NCBI RefSeq assembly: GCF_000247815.1
Contig: NC_021692.1
Span: forward strand, 2,263,317 to 2,327,316
Reading direction: 5' to 3'
From: Ficedula albicollis
Taxonomy: Eukaryota; Chordata; Aves; Passeriformes; Muscicapidae
Length of the DNA: 64,000 nucleotides
Shown here: piece after piece, positions 11,799-26,700 of the stretch
Layout: each line of letters begins with the position of its first letter
Position numbering within the stretch: position 1 is the first letter of the stretch
Notes under the pieces: generated by a model
What the model saw: only the letters and a program-made list of their open reading frames with translations
The model's database searches: none
Told to the model about the DNA's origin: nothing
Position numbers and translations under genes: made by a program

Positions 11799-14700
11799 CT
11801 GGGAAGGAGCACACACATCAAAGCAGAATGAGTATTACAAAATAATCATGAACTCCACACAGAGCAGACACCAGGGTAGCCCTAGAAGGAGCTGCCCAAT
11901 AGCATCTCTACCTTGTCACTGTGTTCCATGAATTCTGCCAAGTTCAGCAGAGTCTGAGTGACTTCTGCAATATCCTGAGAAGTCAAGGCCAACTCAATGC
12001 TTCGGATTAGCTCATCCTGCTGGTCCTCATTCAGTTCAGACCAGCATGAAACAAAAGCAGCATTGAAAAGGTCTCTGGGGAGGAACACAAAAGACAGTGT
12101 GAGGTGAGGATTAATGAGAAAAAGTCTGTTTGACAGTGGGCTCACCTTCTTATTCAGAGAAAGAGAGCTAAAAAATACACTTACATGCTTACCTGCAATA
12201 AATAGTGATTGGTTTTTATAAAGCTAACTTCTGTGAAACCTTCATTTAAGAATAGAATAGGCTGGTATACTACAATAATAGGAATATTGTACTATCATAT
12301 GCTATCAAAGTTTCTCCAGACATGCTGGTTGTAAAAACAATAATAGGAATATTGTACTATCATATGCTATCAAAGTTCCTTCAGACATGCTGGTTGTAAA
12401 AAAGCACTGCAGTTTATTCCACTCAGAGGCATTTTTATTCCCCACAGTAAATACTTAAAACTATTTCATACTCTGCTGTTTTCCCAGCCTCACTTATGTG
12501 CCTTATCTTATTTCTGGACTAATATGCAGAATTTTAATGAAAGATTTTGTGTACATCATGGAGCAGCCAACTAGGAAAGGTGGAAATGAAACCAAGCTGT
12601 TGGCTCTCTGATTTTTGCCAAAGCATGAACTATCTCTATTTATGAAACCTCATAGCTTCTAAATAACCTTCTTTTTTCCTTATAATATCTGGCTTCCATC
12701 TGCCATTTCAAGTGAGACAAAAATCCAGAGATACTCTACCGAGCCATGGGATTATAGGCCTGAGCCAGGGCCCAACATGAGCGCAGGGATGGTGAGGAAG
12801 AATCTTTCAGCAGCTCCAAACTCAACCTCCTCAACCATTCCAACCAGTCATCTTTGGAAACTCTTCTTGCTGCTCCCCAGGCCTGCAGTACAAAGGAAGA
12901 CAATTCACCTACCAAACAAAGCACTATCCAAGAGCAGAAGAAATTCATCAGCAGGCAGCACTACCTCTTTACAGCTCCAAACCACACACTAAGAATTCCT
13001 TTTCAATTTCCTGAAATCCATTAGTTTTACCAGATAAACTGCAGTACTTAAGTCTCATGTCTAAGAAATTTTCCCTAAATGTATTCCTGTCATGACATGG
13101 CAAGTATTTAACATGAACAATCATTTCTCTACAAAAATACATGTAGAGCTGAAGCCACTGTTGAAACATCAGCTTAAAAATACTTAATGCATTTAGAATT
13201 ACATTTTTAAGTCCAGCATTTTCAAACCAATCCATCCCATTACTGAACTGTGTACCACATGCATGTACTGTTCAAACTAGCTGGTGCTTAGCTATTAAGT
13301 TTTGCCTTCAAGAAAGTATAGAACTAAGACACAAGAGGAGCAAAAACAAAAATATGAAAAAGGCAGAGGCTCTTTAATAGATGTCTCTAACAGCAAGAGA
13401 CTATTCACTGTGATTTAGAAAGTCTTGTTCATACTTTACACAACAAGCAAGTGTAAAGACTACTTCACAGCCATTAACAGTCTAAGAGTTCAAGGTCTCC
13501 TATCTTTAAAGTTGTTCAGCACCTTCTAATTTTAAAGTCTCAGGCACTACTTTAACCTGAGTTTTGTACGGAATAAAAAAGCAACATAAAAGCAATACAA
13601 ATAAATGCAGTTCAGATATACCAGACAAAACTCCTTCAGTGTGACACATTAACTCCCTTCAGCAGCAAATTCATGCTGTGAAGGCCCCAGTCTCACCTTC
13701 TGCAGGTTGATGGTGCTCACATGTAATTTCTTCATGGGACCTGTTTCCACAGGACCAGTGGACAAAGTTTCTCCCTGGTTGCTTCTCAACATTCGATGCT
13801 GATAAATCAGGGGATCCTCCTCTTCATCAGCAAGAGTGTAACCCTACAATAATTGGTTTACAGTGAAGAACACACCCACACATACAGAAGCAATTCTCAA
13901 TAAGCCAAAAGAATCAGAGCACTTATAGCAAAATCTTACAGTAAAATCTGTGAAGCAAATAACCATGTTTCATTATAATGATTACACATTATAAGCCAGA
14001 GAACTCGAAACTATATCCCTTTGTTACTCAAGGTTAATTGTCAATAACTCTTAGCTCCAAGTATAAAAAGCCAAAATTATGTACATTGAAACAAGCACTC
14101 TTGCCTATTAGACTTGCTAGCTGTTTGTTTACAATTTACAAATTGTAAACCAATTACTAACTTTTTAAAATATAAGACATTCCACAGGAAATACTAAGAT
14201 AACAAGATCCCCTCAAGTCCTGAAACCTTGGAAAAAATAGGATAAATCCACATTTAAGAAGAAGAATAGTAATGACACTGACTACAAGTCTAAGTTCTTC
14301 CCTAGAATTTGCAATGATTGTTCTACAGGAAATATTTAATAGCAATAGACAAAAAATTTCCCATTGCAACCTCAAAGTCTCCTTAAAAAGCTGCACTTAA
14401 CACAGAAACAGAGCAACAACCACTCCCCATTTTATGAGTAAATCCAAGTGAAGGTTCCAGCTACATCTATTTCAATGTGACAACATCCCAAAAATGCAAA
14501 CAACTGTACACTTGTGAGCTTACCTTTACAATTCTGCAGATGAGAACATCATAGCGTTGATGGTTAATTCTGTGTCGCACCAGGACTTTGTTCACCATTG
14601 GGATAAAAATTTGATACTGTGCAAGGAAATGCATCATAAACTTGTTACTCAGTGACACCAAAAGCAGTAAAATTCCAACACAATTTTTCATTGATGAGAA

Positions 14701-17700
14701 ACCAATTCTGACTGTTTGATTTCAGTAACTCCCAATTCCAGAAACAACTAAGAGAAAAAAAATCAGTTCTCTTGGAAATCCGTGAGTACATTACAAAACT
14801 TAAACTTTAAAGCCTTGATCTTTGGGACAGTCACACCTTCTGTGAGCTTTCAAGCCAAAGAACAGTGTTACCTTCTTTCCCAGTTGGAACACCAGAGAGG
14901 AGAGGGTGTCCATGGCAGTTGTTCGTAGCTCAGGGCTCTGATCTAGTGTTCGTACGATGGGATGAATTATCCGTGATGCATAATCCGTGAAATCCAGGGA
15001 CTCTGTCAAGCGGTCCACTGTTTCTAGAGCAGCTCTTAAGTCAGAGAAAAAAGAGGGAAGAACTTATCTCTCAGCGTTAAGAAAGAAGAAATAAGACTGA
15101 AAAATACTTAAGTGCTCAGTCCTCCTACAGTTAATAATAATAGGGAAAACAGGCCACCAGAACTCTGTCAATGCAGCTAGTAGTTGCAGGACAGTTTGCA
15201 AGTGACTAAAACACTGGAAGGTGAGAATCAGGAAATTTTAAAAACCCCAAAGAAACAAAAACAAAACAAATAAACAAACAAAAAACCCAACCAAAATCCA
15301 CCAACCAACCCAAAAAGCTAGTAACACTACTGTGGTGTCTAAATAAAAATAACCTTCCACAATGATTTAACACAGAAAAGATGAGGAAGAGACTAAAAGT
15401 GGTGTTTCATTGTAAATGTTCAACCACTGCAAAACCTGGATACTACAGGTAAAACTGTAAAGATGAGGAAGAGACTAAAAGTGGTGTTTCATTGCAAATG
15501 TTCAACCACTGCAGAACCTGGATACTACAGGTAAAACTGTAAAAAGAGAGACTGCAAAGCCACCAGCACTTACTTGCGAGCCACCACAGGGACATCTGGG
15601 GCATCAAATAGCTTTACAATGGGAGGTAGTAACAAATGAAGGTAGTCATCCAGGTTAGCTCCAAAGAGCTGGATTGCATTAAGTAGCTGCAGAGAAAAAT
15701 CATAGAAGAGTAGAATGTCAAAGGGTTTGAATGGATCATAAAGATCATCTAGTCACAACCCCCCCTGCCATGGGCAGGGATACCTTCCACTAGACCAGGT
15801 TGCTCAAGGCCATATCCAACCTGAATCTGAACCTTGCCAAGGTTGGGGCATCCACAACTTCCACACACAACCTGCTCCAGTGTCTCACCACCCTTGCTTT
15901 ACTGCAAATTTCTTCTCAATATCTAACCTAAATTTCTCCTCTTTCAATTTGTACCTGTTACTTCTTTTCCTGTCACTACAGTTCCTGACTGAGCAGTCTC
16001 TCTCTGGCTGCCTTGTAGCTCCTTACATATAGTGGCTCTCTATGCAACCTTTTCTTCTCCAGGCAGAAGAACCACAACTTTCTCAGCCTATCTTCACAGG
16101 GGAGGTGCTCCAGTCCTCTCATCAACTTTGTGGCCTCCTCTGGACCTGCTCAAACAGTTTCATGTCCTTCTTACATTGAGGACACCAGGACTGCACATAA
16201 TGCTCCAAGTGGGGCCTCACAAGAGTAGAATAGAGGGGGAGAATAAAATCCTTCAACTAAAAGAACCCAGTGTGACTCAAAGTCATGGATGAGATCCATT
16301 TTAAACAAGTGAAAATCCCGTGAAAAGTTTCTTTAACTGTGCACTTTAAACAACTGTCTGCATCATTTCACACCAAGCCACTGCCAAACTGCACCTGTCC
16401 CATTTGATACAACACACAGATAAGGAGCCCTGCTGAGCTGGGCTCACACCTGCCTGGGCAGTGCCCGGAGTCCAGCAGCTGCTGCAGCCCCACTGTCCTA
16501 GGTTACAATGTAAAGATGTGCCCAAAAGTCTGTATTATTCTATCACCATCTGTTAAACCAGGTGGGGCAGTGATCCTTATCTCTGTGGGAGATATCCTCT
16601 GCTAATGGGCCAGCTGTTAAAAACTAGATTGGGGCAATGTTCTTTATCTTTCTTATGATGGGCCAGCTGTTAAAGCCATATGGGGCAATGTTCTTTATCT
16701 TTCCCACCCTTCCTCCAGGAAGATATCTTCTGTTAAATGGCCATTGAGTCCCTCTGCATGACTGACAAAATTACATCATCCCATTGGGAGATGCTCCACC
16801 CCAGGGGAGGAGCCAAGCATTTCCTACCTGGATAAAAACAGAGATTTGGAACACCAAAGCTGTCCTCACCCACTGGTTTCCAGAGTACAGGAGCTACCAG
16901 ACCTTTCTACAGGATCACTGCTTCAACAAGATCACTTCATCTGGACTGCTACCACCACCCTAACTAGTCAGGTTTTATGCAGTCTCTCTGTGGTTTTTCT
17001 TTTGTACTATTGCATCCATTTTATTTTTCTCTTTTTTTTTTTTTTTCCCTATCAAATTGTATTTCTGACTTGAAGTCTCTCACTGGTTTTGCTTTCAAAA
17101 TCATTACACCCACTCACCTTCACAGAAACAATGCGACCCTGACTGTTGTCATGCATGAAGACCCGTAACATGTGAGGAATGAGCTGAGGCAGGTACAGTT
17201 TGAATTCACCTCCTAGAGCTACCACAATCTGCTCGATGAGTAGGATAATTGTGCTCTGTATGGAGTTGTTCATAACCCAGAAATCCTACAGAAGAAAGAA
17301 ATGAGAGGGGGAAAAATCCAGCAGTTCTTCAGCTGAGCTGTATCGATTACAAGAAAAGCAAACTGCAGGAGACAGTCTGTAGATAAATTCAAGGGGAATT
17401 GCAGGGAAGGACTACACTTTCTGTTTTTAAAACACTCTGCACTTCCAGTACATTTATAGTTGTTGAAAACAACCTCTGAAAAACTGATTTTTTCCTAATC
17501 CTTCTACACCTTCACAAACATTTAGTGAAAATTATTTGAAATGCCACCTATTTATGAATTCCAGATATCTCTTGCTAAAACTATGTTTCTGAAAGTAATA
17601 AGTGCACAAAATCCAAGCGCTGAAAAGAACTCGTTCACTATCAGAACCTGAAGTTACACTTACTTCAGTTACTACCAATAATGTAGATTGTAACTTAAAA

Positions 17701-20700
17701 TAAATCCACTTACTTCAGTTACTACCAATAATGTAGATCGTAACTTCAAATAAATGGTATTCAAAATACAATTATTACTTCACATATATACAACTCTGCA
17801 CTTCATATGAACTTAGGAAGTAATTGATACATTTGATAATGTATTTGATAAACACTGTCCACCCTTCTGTGACAGTAAAGTACTGGATTAAAGATTGCAC
17901 TCACTCTCATCAGGGTGACAATTTCATCCATATATGGCCGAATATGACTTCTCACAAAGGATACCAACATTCCTAGCTGCTGGAACAGGAACTGGAAGGA
18001 AGAAATGTGTAATAATCAGTGTAGCTTACCCAAATATCAAAGCCACTGGGTAAAGAGCGGCACAGGCAATTGCAAGCTCATTTACCAAACAAATAGCATG
18101 CATAGCTCCTAGGTGCTCAAAATTTGGGACTAAATTCTTGGCAGCTTCAGCTCAGTAGTTTGCGTTTTGTGGTTTCCATAGGTTTTGGGTTTTTGGTTAA
18201 CTTTTATTGTTCTTGTTTTTTAAGAGGAGAGTGAGGAAGAAAAGTGATTTTAGGTTTATTGCTTGCTTTTCCCCCCAACTTGCACAAAAAAAAAAATTGT
18301 GAGCTCAAAGCCTCAGACACTCAAGCACACATCAGAGGTTTATAAAGTGCCAGTAAATCTACAGTGTCAGAAGAGACTTGCAAGCACAGACACCTCAATC
18401 ACCGAGCATTGTCATTTAGGTTTGAAGGATGCTTCCAAAAATTTAGCCCCTAGTCTCTTCCCCCTGCCTGGAAACCAAACTGACACACATTTTAAGATAC
18501 TTCTTCTGAATTCTTTCCCATCCCCACCAAAGTATATTGGTGAAAAGTTACTGGGGAATGCAGTTAGGTCCTTGCCAGAAACACCACAATTTTTAAAAGA
18601 TGGCTGATTACACCATCCATTCTTCACCACCAAGAAGAATTTTGACTTAAACAATTTTATTTGGATACACTATGACAGTTTTGCAATTCCTTTCACCCCA
18701 ATGCATCTAATTGTGACAATGAATTTACTCTTTAAATTGGTATGAAATCACATGGGCTAAATTGCTTTGTTGTGGTCTATTTTCTCTACAAAAAATAGGA
18801 AAATGTAAGTTATCATCTATTAAATTTCATTTCTTCATGCAGTTTTGAAGACTAGAGTGACAAAATACAACATGGAGCTCATAAAAAGAGATTACTTCTT
18901 ATTTAATTCTCATGAGAGTGTTATCTCAGCTTCTTTAGTGAGAACAGTATGCATACATTTACCAAAAATGAACTCTGAGCTATTGTACTGTGCCTGTTTT
19001 TTGGTGTAGTGAGAGGATGCTTACATACAGGACAAGGACCTTCTCTTTTAGGCTTTATGTCACGCATACCCACCTCAGCTCTTCTCCCCAGTACACTTTC
19101 ACCATCTTCTTTTACCTGAAAATTTTTAAACAGAGTGTGCACAACTGCATAGCTTTCAAGCAAGTTAGACCAGTCAGGTCTAGAACCTCAGCCAACCCAG
19201 ATGTGAGATGTTTTCCTTACAATCTGAGTGGTAGTTCAGGCTGGGAGAAAACAGCAGTTCTGTAGCAGAGCTGGGATTCTGCTAAGGGAGCACCCGTCCC
19301 ACCTATAAAACACAGCAGTAACGGCCCTTCACACCCCAGAGCATTTGGCTGCCTGAAGAAAAGCCTTGGCAAACAGAGCCATCTCTGGTTAGGTGAACCT
19401 TAAGCCCATCATCATCTTCACACAATTATAATTTCCTTCTATAACAGTAACTTAAGTGGGAAAGAAGAGAAAGCACTGCTGTGGAATTCACCACTCATGC
19501 CTCTCTAAATGCTACCAGACTGTAAAATTGAGTTTTCCTTCTCAGAGATGAGCCAAAGTACATGATTGCACCAGAAATTTGAAGAATCTACCCCTATTAT
19601 TTAATTATACTGTTTGCCACAGAGCATTAACACAGAGATCACTGAAAGATCTGGAAGCTGCATGGGTGTTTTCCTGAGCAAGAACAGCTCAATGAAAACA
19701 CAGAATCAAATGCTGGCCTCCCAAGGATTATGCTCAGAAGCAGCTGTTTCAATAAAAAGCAGGAAAATTGTTTGCACTGGACATTCCATGTAATGTGCTC
19801 ACAGAAGGGAAAAAGCAAAGCTGAACCTCACTTCTGCAGCATGCTTGGCATCAACACATAGCACAGCAATGCCCAAAGCCAGTCACAGTCCCGTCAAGGA
19901 AATGGATTCTTAATTTCATACAGTGGAACAGGAGGAAGGAATGCTCCCTAGCAAACTCACCTCTCGGATGGCACCATCACACACCCGTATTACATTAAGG
20001 AACGTTGGCATGACCTGGGGCAGGAACTGCACACACTTCAGTCCAAGGGATTTGAAAATAAAGGTGATGGCCTGAACTACCATAGTGTGGTGCTGGGACA
20101 AGGACTGGTCTCGGAAAATTCTCATCAGTGCCACCATAGAGACAGCTGGATAGAACTCATCCAGAGGGAGGTTGCCCATATTCACCAACATCTCACTGGT
20201 GCTGTAGTCAGCTAGGAGAAAGAAGGCAGTGTCATGAGCTAGGTATTAAATGTGGGTTAAGGAACATCTAAGTGTAAGTTGAAAACACGTACAATGATTC
20301 TTCAAGAGGAGACAAACTGGTAACAAAAGAGTCAAGATCTGTTAGTAGATCATAAAGTTTATCTATCTGAAAGAAATGGAGATGCTTACAAGAATCCTGG
20401 CTGGATTTGGACTCTGAGAGGCTAACAGCTGAAGCATCTCGTGATTGATCGATCATGCCAATGTTCACTTTGTGTTTGTAAGGGTCCAAAGCACCCAGCA
20501 GCCCTAACACACGGATAGCCTGAAAAGACACAAGGAAAATTCACCAGAACTTCATCACTAAGGCCAAAGACAACACTCAAACCCCCATATTTGAAAAGAT
20601 CCTGATGAGTGAAGAAGGAAGATCCAGAACTGAAGTGACTGCCCGGAAAAAACAGTGCTTTCCATCTAGCTTCTGGAAGCTGCTTCAGTGACTTAACACA

Positions 20701-23700
20701 TGCATTCTCTTGATTCTGATTATTGTATTTTCATCAGCCATAACAATGATCTCTCCCTCCATGCCTCAAATCTATGCAGGCACATTTATCTGGCAGCCCA
20801 CTCTTCCCAAAAAGCTTTTCCAAGTGCTTGTGTGATAGTTTCATGTTCATACCTCTCTGCGGGTGCCCTGGTTTTGCTCAGTTTTCAGGAAGTTCAGAAG
20901 CACCTCCAGCAAAGTTGGGTACTTCCTGTATGGTTCTACCACATAACCAGTGCTAGCCACAAGCTGCCCCAGTGTCCAAAGAGCCACCTACAAAGATAAA
21001 GCCCAGAGAAGATTAGTTTTGACCAGGGAATTTATTATGCCTTCTGATACATCAGTCATTCAACTTTTTTAAAGTTCCTTTGCACGTTTTAGGATCACAC
21101 TGCAAACCACAATTCATGGCTGGAAAGCCTCTATAAAGAACATTTTTCTATAAGCAATAGTTAAGAAAGTAATAATCAACAATATCTTAGGCTCTCACTC
21201 AGAGGTACAATTCAAATAAACATTCAATTCAGAGAGTTTAAGCCTTTTTTTCCTTCTTGATTTTCCTCTAACAGCTCTGAACTGTGTCACAACAGGCACT
21301 GTAATCCCCCACCTGTGTACCCTGAGTGTAACTCCACTAGAGAGATTTCAGTGATCTAAAGGTTCATTTTAGCAGCTATGATGGGATGTGTGGATATTTT
21401 CTTACAGCTCTGGTCACAGCAGCTGTCAAATTTAGTACAGTTGTAAGCACTTACTTGTCTTTTAGCCAGCAGGGAGGAGTCCTGAAGCATGTCCATAATT
21501 ATAATGAAGAGCTCATCCACCCACTTCCTCATCTCCAGCCCACTGACCTATTGAAAGACAAAATTTCATCCTTCATCTAGCATTCCCAAAACCTTAACAA
21601 GCATGGCAAAGAGGCATCTGTAGTATACCCCTACCTGTGCAAGCTCCCCTATGGTAGCCAGGACATTGTTAATCACACCTGGATTGGGATCTGGATCAGG
21701 ATCTTTCAGTTTCACAATCAATGCCTGGGGGGTGAGAGTGGGACAAATTAGAATGTGTTTAAAAAGTATCAAAATTATCTTTCCTTTTGTTTACACCTGA
21801 AGTTGACCTCACAATCATAATAAGAATTTCCACAATAAAAAAACTTGGGTGTCACAGACATTTTGCAAATCTGGAATTAAATTGGGCTAAATTGTCACCC
21901 ACGTGTACTCCTGTGGGTAAGACATTTTGCAAATCTGGAATTAAATTGGGCTACATTTCACCCACGTGTACTCCTGTGGGTAACATCTACACCAATTTTT
22001 TTTCCTGCTATGATGAAGCAAAAGAACTGCAACTCCTGAGGGCCATGTAACCACTTGCTGTGTCACCTTCTTCCAAAGCCACCAGGAAATGTAGAGACTC
22101 TACCTTAAGGATAGGCTCCATGTAGGGACGGATGAGGCGTGGAGCATTAGAAACCAGGTGACCCAACATCCTGGCACTTTGCTCTTTAATTCTGCCAACA
22201 CCACTGTGCTCCAGCTCTGTTAGAATCTGCACAAGAGACAATGGAAGCAAGCAAATCAGGAAAATAAAGGTAGGTAAAAATTATTTGCATTTCCTTCTGT
22301 CACAACTCAGCACTTGTAAAGACTATTCTGCATTTCACACCCTTATAATTTATCATAAATTAAGCTAATTTAATTAGCATAAAAGGACAGCTCCAAAATC
22401 TGTGTTTACAAAGAGGTACCACACATTCATCTAAAAGCACCACAGAACATTCTTCCTCAACAGACATGGAAAGCACTATGGCATGGTGACTAGGGGTGAA
22501 ATAACAACTGCTATCCTTCCTTTTCCTTCTAATACATCCATAGAGCTTCAGTCCAAACATGTATCATGAGAAAGAGCAGCTGAAACCACCAGAGGTTGAT
22601 TCCCCCACTATCCATGCATTTACAGCTGGATAGCCCAGGTCTTTAACAGCACCTCAGTCTCAGTATGGATTACAGTTTTCCCTGCAGGCATCCCTCCTCC
22701 TTACCTGGATTAACATCTTTCGAAGGAAAGGCATGACAAAGGCAGGGTTCATGCTGCTCAGGCGCCCCACAGTGCAGATGGCCAGCTCTCGGATTTCAAA
22801 CACTTGATCATTCAGAGCCACAAAAAGAGCTTGCAAGTTTTCAGCCTGGGCAAGGTGAGCATCAAATCGCTCATCCAGAGAAGCCAACACACAGAAACGT
22901 ATGTCAGGGTCTGCAAGAACACATTTATTTCTCTTTAAATGCACAAAATTCCTGTTCCTTTTTTTGCCTTTGTTCACAAAACAGCCTCAAAAATTCTTCA
23001 CAAGAGCTTCCCCAGAGCAAAACACTATATCAGTGTTTCACACACAAAAAACAGGACAGTCAGCCCAGGAATCTCTGTGCCACTCAACATGCCCCAAAAA
23101 CCAAGTCAGTACAGTGCCAACCTCTTGCACCTGCAAGTGTCACTTTTGGATGCTATGTGGCAACCGGAGATGAGTTCAACTGAAAGAATAAAAAAAATCA
23201 CGTACAAAGGTTCAGTAAGAAGGACCAATTCCTTCCCAAACTACAAAATTTAAGGCCATGACCCAGAACAGCAGCAAAAGGGGTCTCAGTGTTCTGCTTA
23301 GTTCAAAAGGGTACAGAGCATTTTTGGATTGGAGCATTGGAGCATTTTTAACTAGTGTTCAATTAATACCTCAAAATTCAAGATGTAGAAAAATAATTTG
23401 GGAGACTATTTTTTTTTTCTAATTTATCAAAAGTGACAGCTTAAGTTTAGTGGCAAATACATTCAAATTCTATTACAAATTCTATTTCTATTCTTAATAT
23501 CATCACCTGCTCACATGATAAAATTAACATGTGGTAGGAGAACCTGTAGGAGAACAGTTTGTAAGAATAGTGCAGAAGGCAATTTTCCTCAATGAATTAC
23601 AGCTCTACTGATTGCCAAGAAGTGGAGACAGCCTTGTCTGCCCAATGAGGATGGATGTTATAAAAGACTGGGCTAGCTGGCCAAGAGTAAGTTGGAGTTG

Positions 23701-26700
23701 GATCTTAAGACCCAAAGTCTGCTGGCTGTGACTACTGATTGCCAAGAAGTGGAGACAGCCTTGCCTACCCAATGAGGATGGATGTTATAAAAGACTGGGC
23801 TAGCTGGCCAAGAGTAAGTTGGAGTTGGATCTTAAGACCCAAAGTCTGCTGGCTGTGAGGAGGTAAGGGACAGATAAGGTAAGAAGATACTGTGTGAGGG
23901 ACAGATAGAGTTAGGTGGCCAGGTAAGGGACAGCTTGGGGTTAGTCAGTCATGAAAAAGGAAACTTGCAAAGAGGAGAGGAGTCTGTGCTGTGTGGAGCT
24001 GCCTGTGAGAAAAGGAATCAGAGCTGCCTGAAAGAAGGCATGAAAAGTTTTTAACAAAGGACTGGTGTGTCCGTCTTGACATAATTACTACAAGAACCCT
24101 TTTCTTGGAATCCCACACTAACCTGGGTCCGTTATTCCAACTACAAGCAGTTTGCTGAGGACATCAGCCACGACCTGCACTGCTGTCTGGCTGACCACAT
24201 GGGCATGGCCACTGATCAAGTGGATGGAGGGTGTGAGCAGGCGGGAGCAGGTGCGAGCTGCTTCCATCCGGATCTCCTTGTGCTCGCTGTTCAGGAAGTG
24301 ATCCGCGCAGTGCCGGACAAACTGAGTCAAGGAGTGGCCTGAAAAGAGGCAGAGGGGTGATTAAACACAGGTGTCCACCTCAATTACCACTTTTACCAGG
24401 GAACAGGAGTTTAAAGAACACGCTCCCAGAATTTTCCTGCTGCTTGTACTCTACTCCAATATCCCAGTTGTTTATATCCCATATGCTCCTGCTTCCTTAC
24501 TTCATCTTACCTTCAAACTCAAAGCTACCAAGTGTACGAAGGGCAAGGGTGATGCTCCCCACATCACTGGCCTCTGGGATGTTGGTGAGACTGGGGGAGG
24601 CCAGCTGGTGGGCAAGGCCCTTTGGCATGCCTGGGTGTCGCAGAGGCTTGTGCATCAGAACAAGAGAGAGCATTTTCAGCAGCCCATCCTGGATATCCTT
24701 CTTCAGCTGTGGGATCTGACGGCTCAAGTCGTACAGCACAGCTGTTAGAGCAGGGCTGAGGGCAAGAAGCAAGCAAAAGTCATTAGAAAAGAAACAATAA
24801 CATGCATATTTCACCTTTTTGTTCATTTATGCCTTTGCCAATCAGAATATAATTGTGGGCATTCACACATAAGAGCAACACCTGCAAGCAGAGAACAGGG
24901 TCTTTGTGTGAACTGAGGCACTAGATGACCTTCCTGTATAAACAGGGTGAGCAAAGTCCCAGGACTGTTGCACACATCACTACATTAGCCAGTGTTGTTT
25001 TAATACTGTTACAAATCTAAATGAATTCTCACACAAGTGCTTTTTAAACAAAAAAGCAACTAAATTCACTTTTAGGTGACAATATAATTCAAACACCCTT
25101 GTGCTACTTGAAACTTTTCTCCATAACTTTCCATACTAACAACTTAATCAATTCCTCCAGTAAGAACTGTCAGCTACAAAGGTGGAAAGAAGCCAGGAGC
25201 AAATATTTAGCACTTCAGCTCTCCTTCTCTGCCAGTCTGATATGGCACAAATCTGCTGGCTGTCAGATGTTTTCAAAAATTTTGCAGGTTGCTGCCATAT
25301 ATATTTGAATAGTGGAAAATAAAGGAGACTGCTTTTGGACTAGTTGCTCTACAACAAGATTTCTTTACTGAGATGTGAATGCTCTTAAATAACAACAGAT
25401 ATATTAAGAGTTAGAGCATACCATTCTTCTGAAACATCTATAGTGATCTTCTGAAAGATCTCTTATGTCAACTTAAAAGCAAAAATCTTCCTTCTCAATC
25501 TGAAAACGTTAAAGATCTCACTCTGTATGGTTGACAATGCCATCCTGCAGCTAACAGCAAAACAGATTTATGCTTACCTCAGGCCCACAGCCAGCATAGG
25601 TTCCAAAAGCTCTTTGATGTCCTGCTGGATACTGGGTCCCATGGCTCTTGCCAGCATACTAATGCAGGTGAAGACTGTGGCATCAACCTGCACAGACTTC
25701 TGTCTCCTGGAAAGGACCACATAATTACAAGGAGCTGCTATTTTTCAAACATCTTTTCTCATCCCACTTCTGTGTTATCAGTCTTACAGAAACACTTCTG
25801 ATTTTTATACAAGAATTTGATTCCACATTACAAAAATTATATAAAGAGCAAGTGTTTCCATTTCTTCCTCTAACTTTTCACATACTTACTTGTGGGCAAA
25901 GTCCTTTGGGGGAAGAGCTGCTTTTATGATTTCAAGGACTTTTGGAAGGTAAGCTTGAAACTCAGACCTCACGGCCACAGAAAGCAAACCCAAGGCCTGG
26001 AAGGCTGCTGTTCGCTCCTTCTCCTTCTTCACACAACTGAGAACATGATTCATGGTGTCTGGAAGATACTGATCAGCTGCCCACAAGGAAAAACAACATA
26101 GATATTAGAATTCATTTAGGTTTATACAGCTGCACAACATTTCCAACTAAACCTTTACAAGTGTAGAACTAGGGAACAGACATAGTCATTAAATTTGCTG
26201 ACATGACCAGTGGCAAATATGTCACCACATACTAAAGATTTCAAACTACAGAAGGCTTTGTTTTTAAAAAGAAAAATCACCAAAATTAAAAAAGCTAAAA
26301 AATACTCCTACTGCAACAGGTTTTATACACATATAAGATCCAAGCATCTTGGTTTCATAGCGATTGATTTGAAATTTGGAATAATTAAAACAAAAATTGT
26401 TCCAACCCACTAAGAGCAGCTTGATGACTTGTCTCCAACTCTGATACTCCCCTAAACTTGCTTGATAAATCAACTAAACTGCTTTAAAGCTGGCAGGTAT
26501 TTCCTAGCATATGCAACAGAGAAAAAGGAAGAGGACTCTAATACTATTTGGGATATACTATCCTAGCATATGCAACAGAGAAAAAGGAAGAGAACTCTAA
26601 TAATATTTGGGATATACTGAGTTAGAGCAAGAGAGAATTCTCCTCTAAGTCTGACATACTGAGGAGAAAACAAAAAAAAGAAGGGTTTTATGTCTTATGG

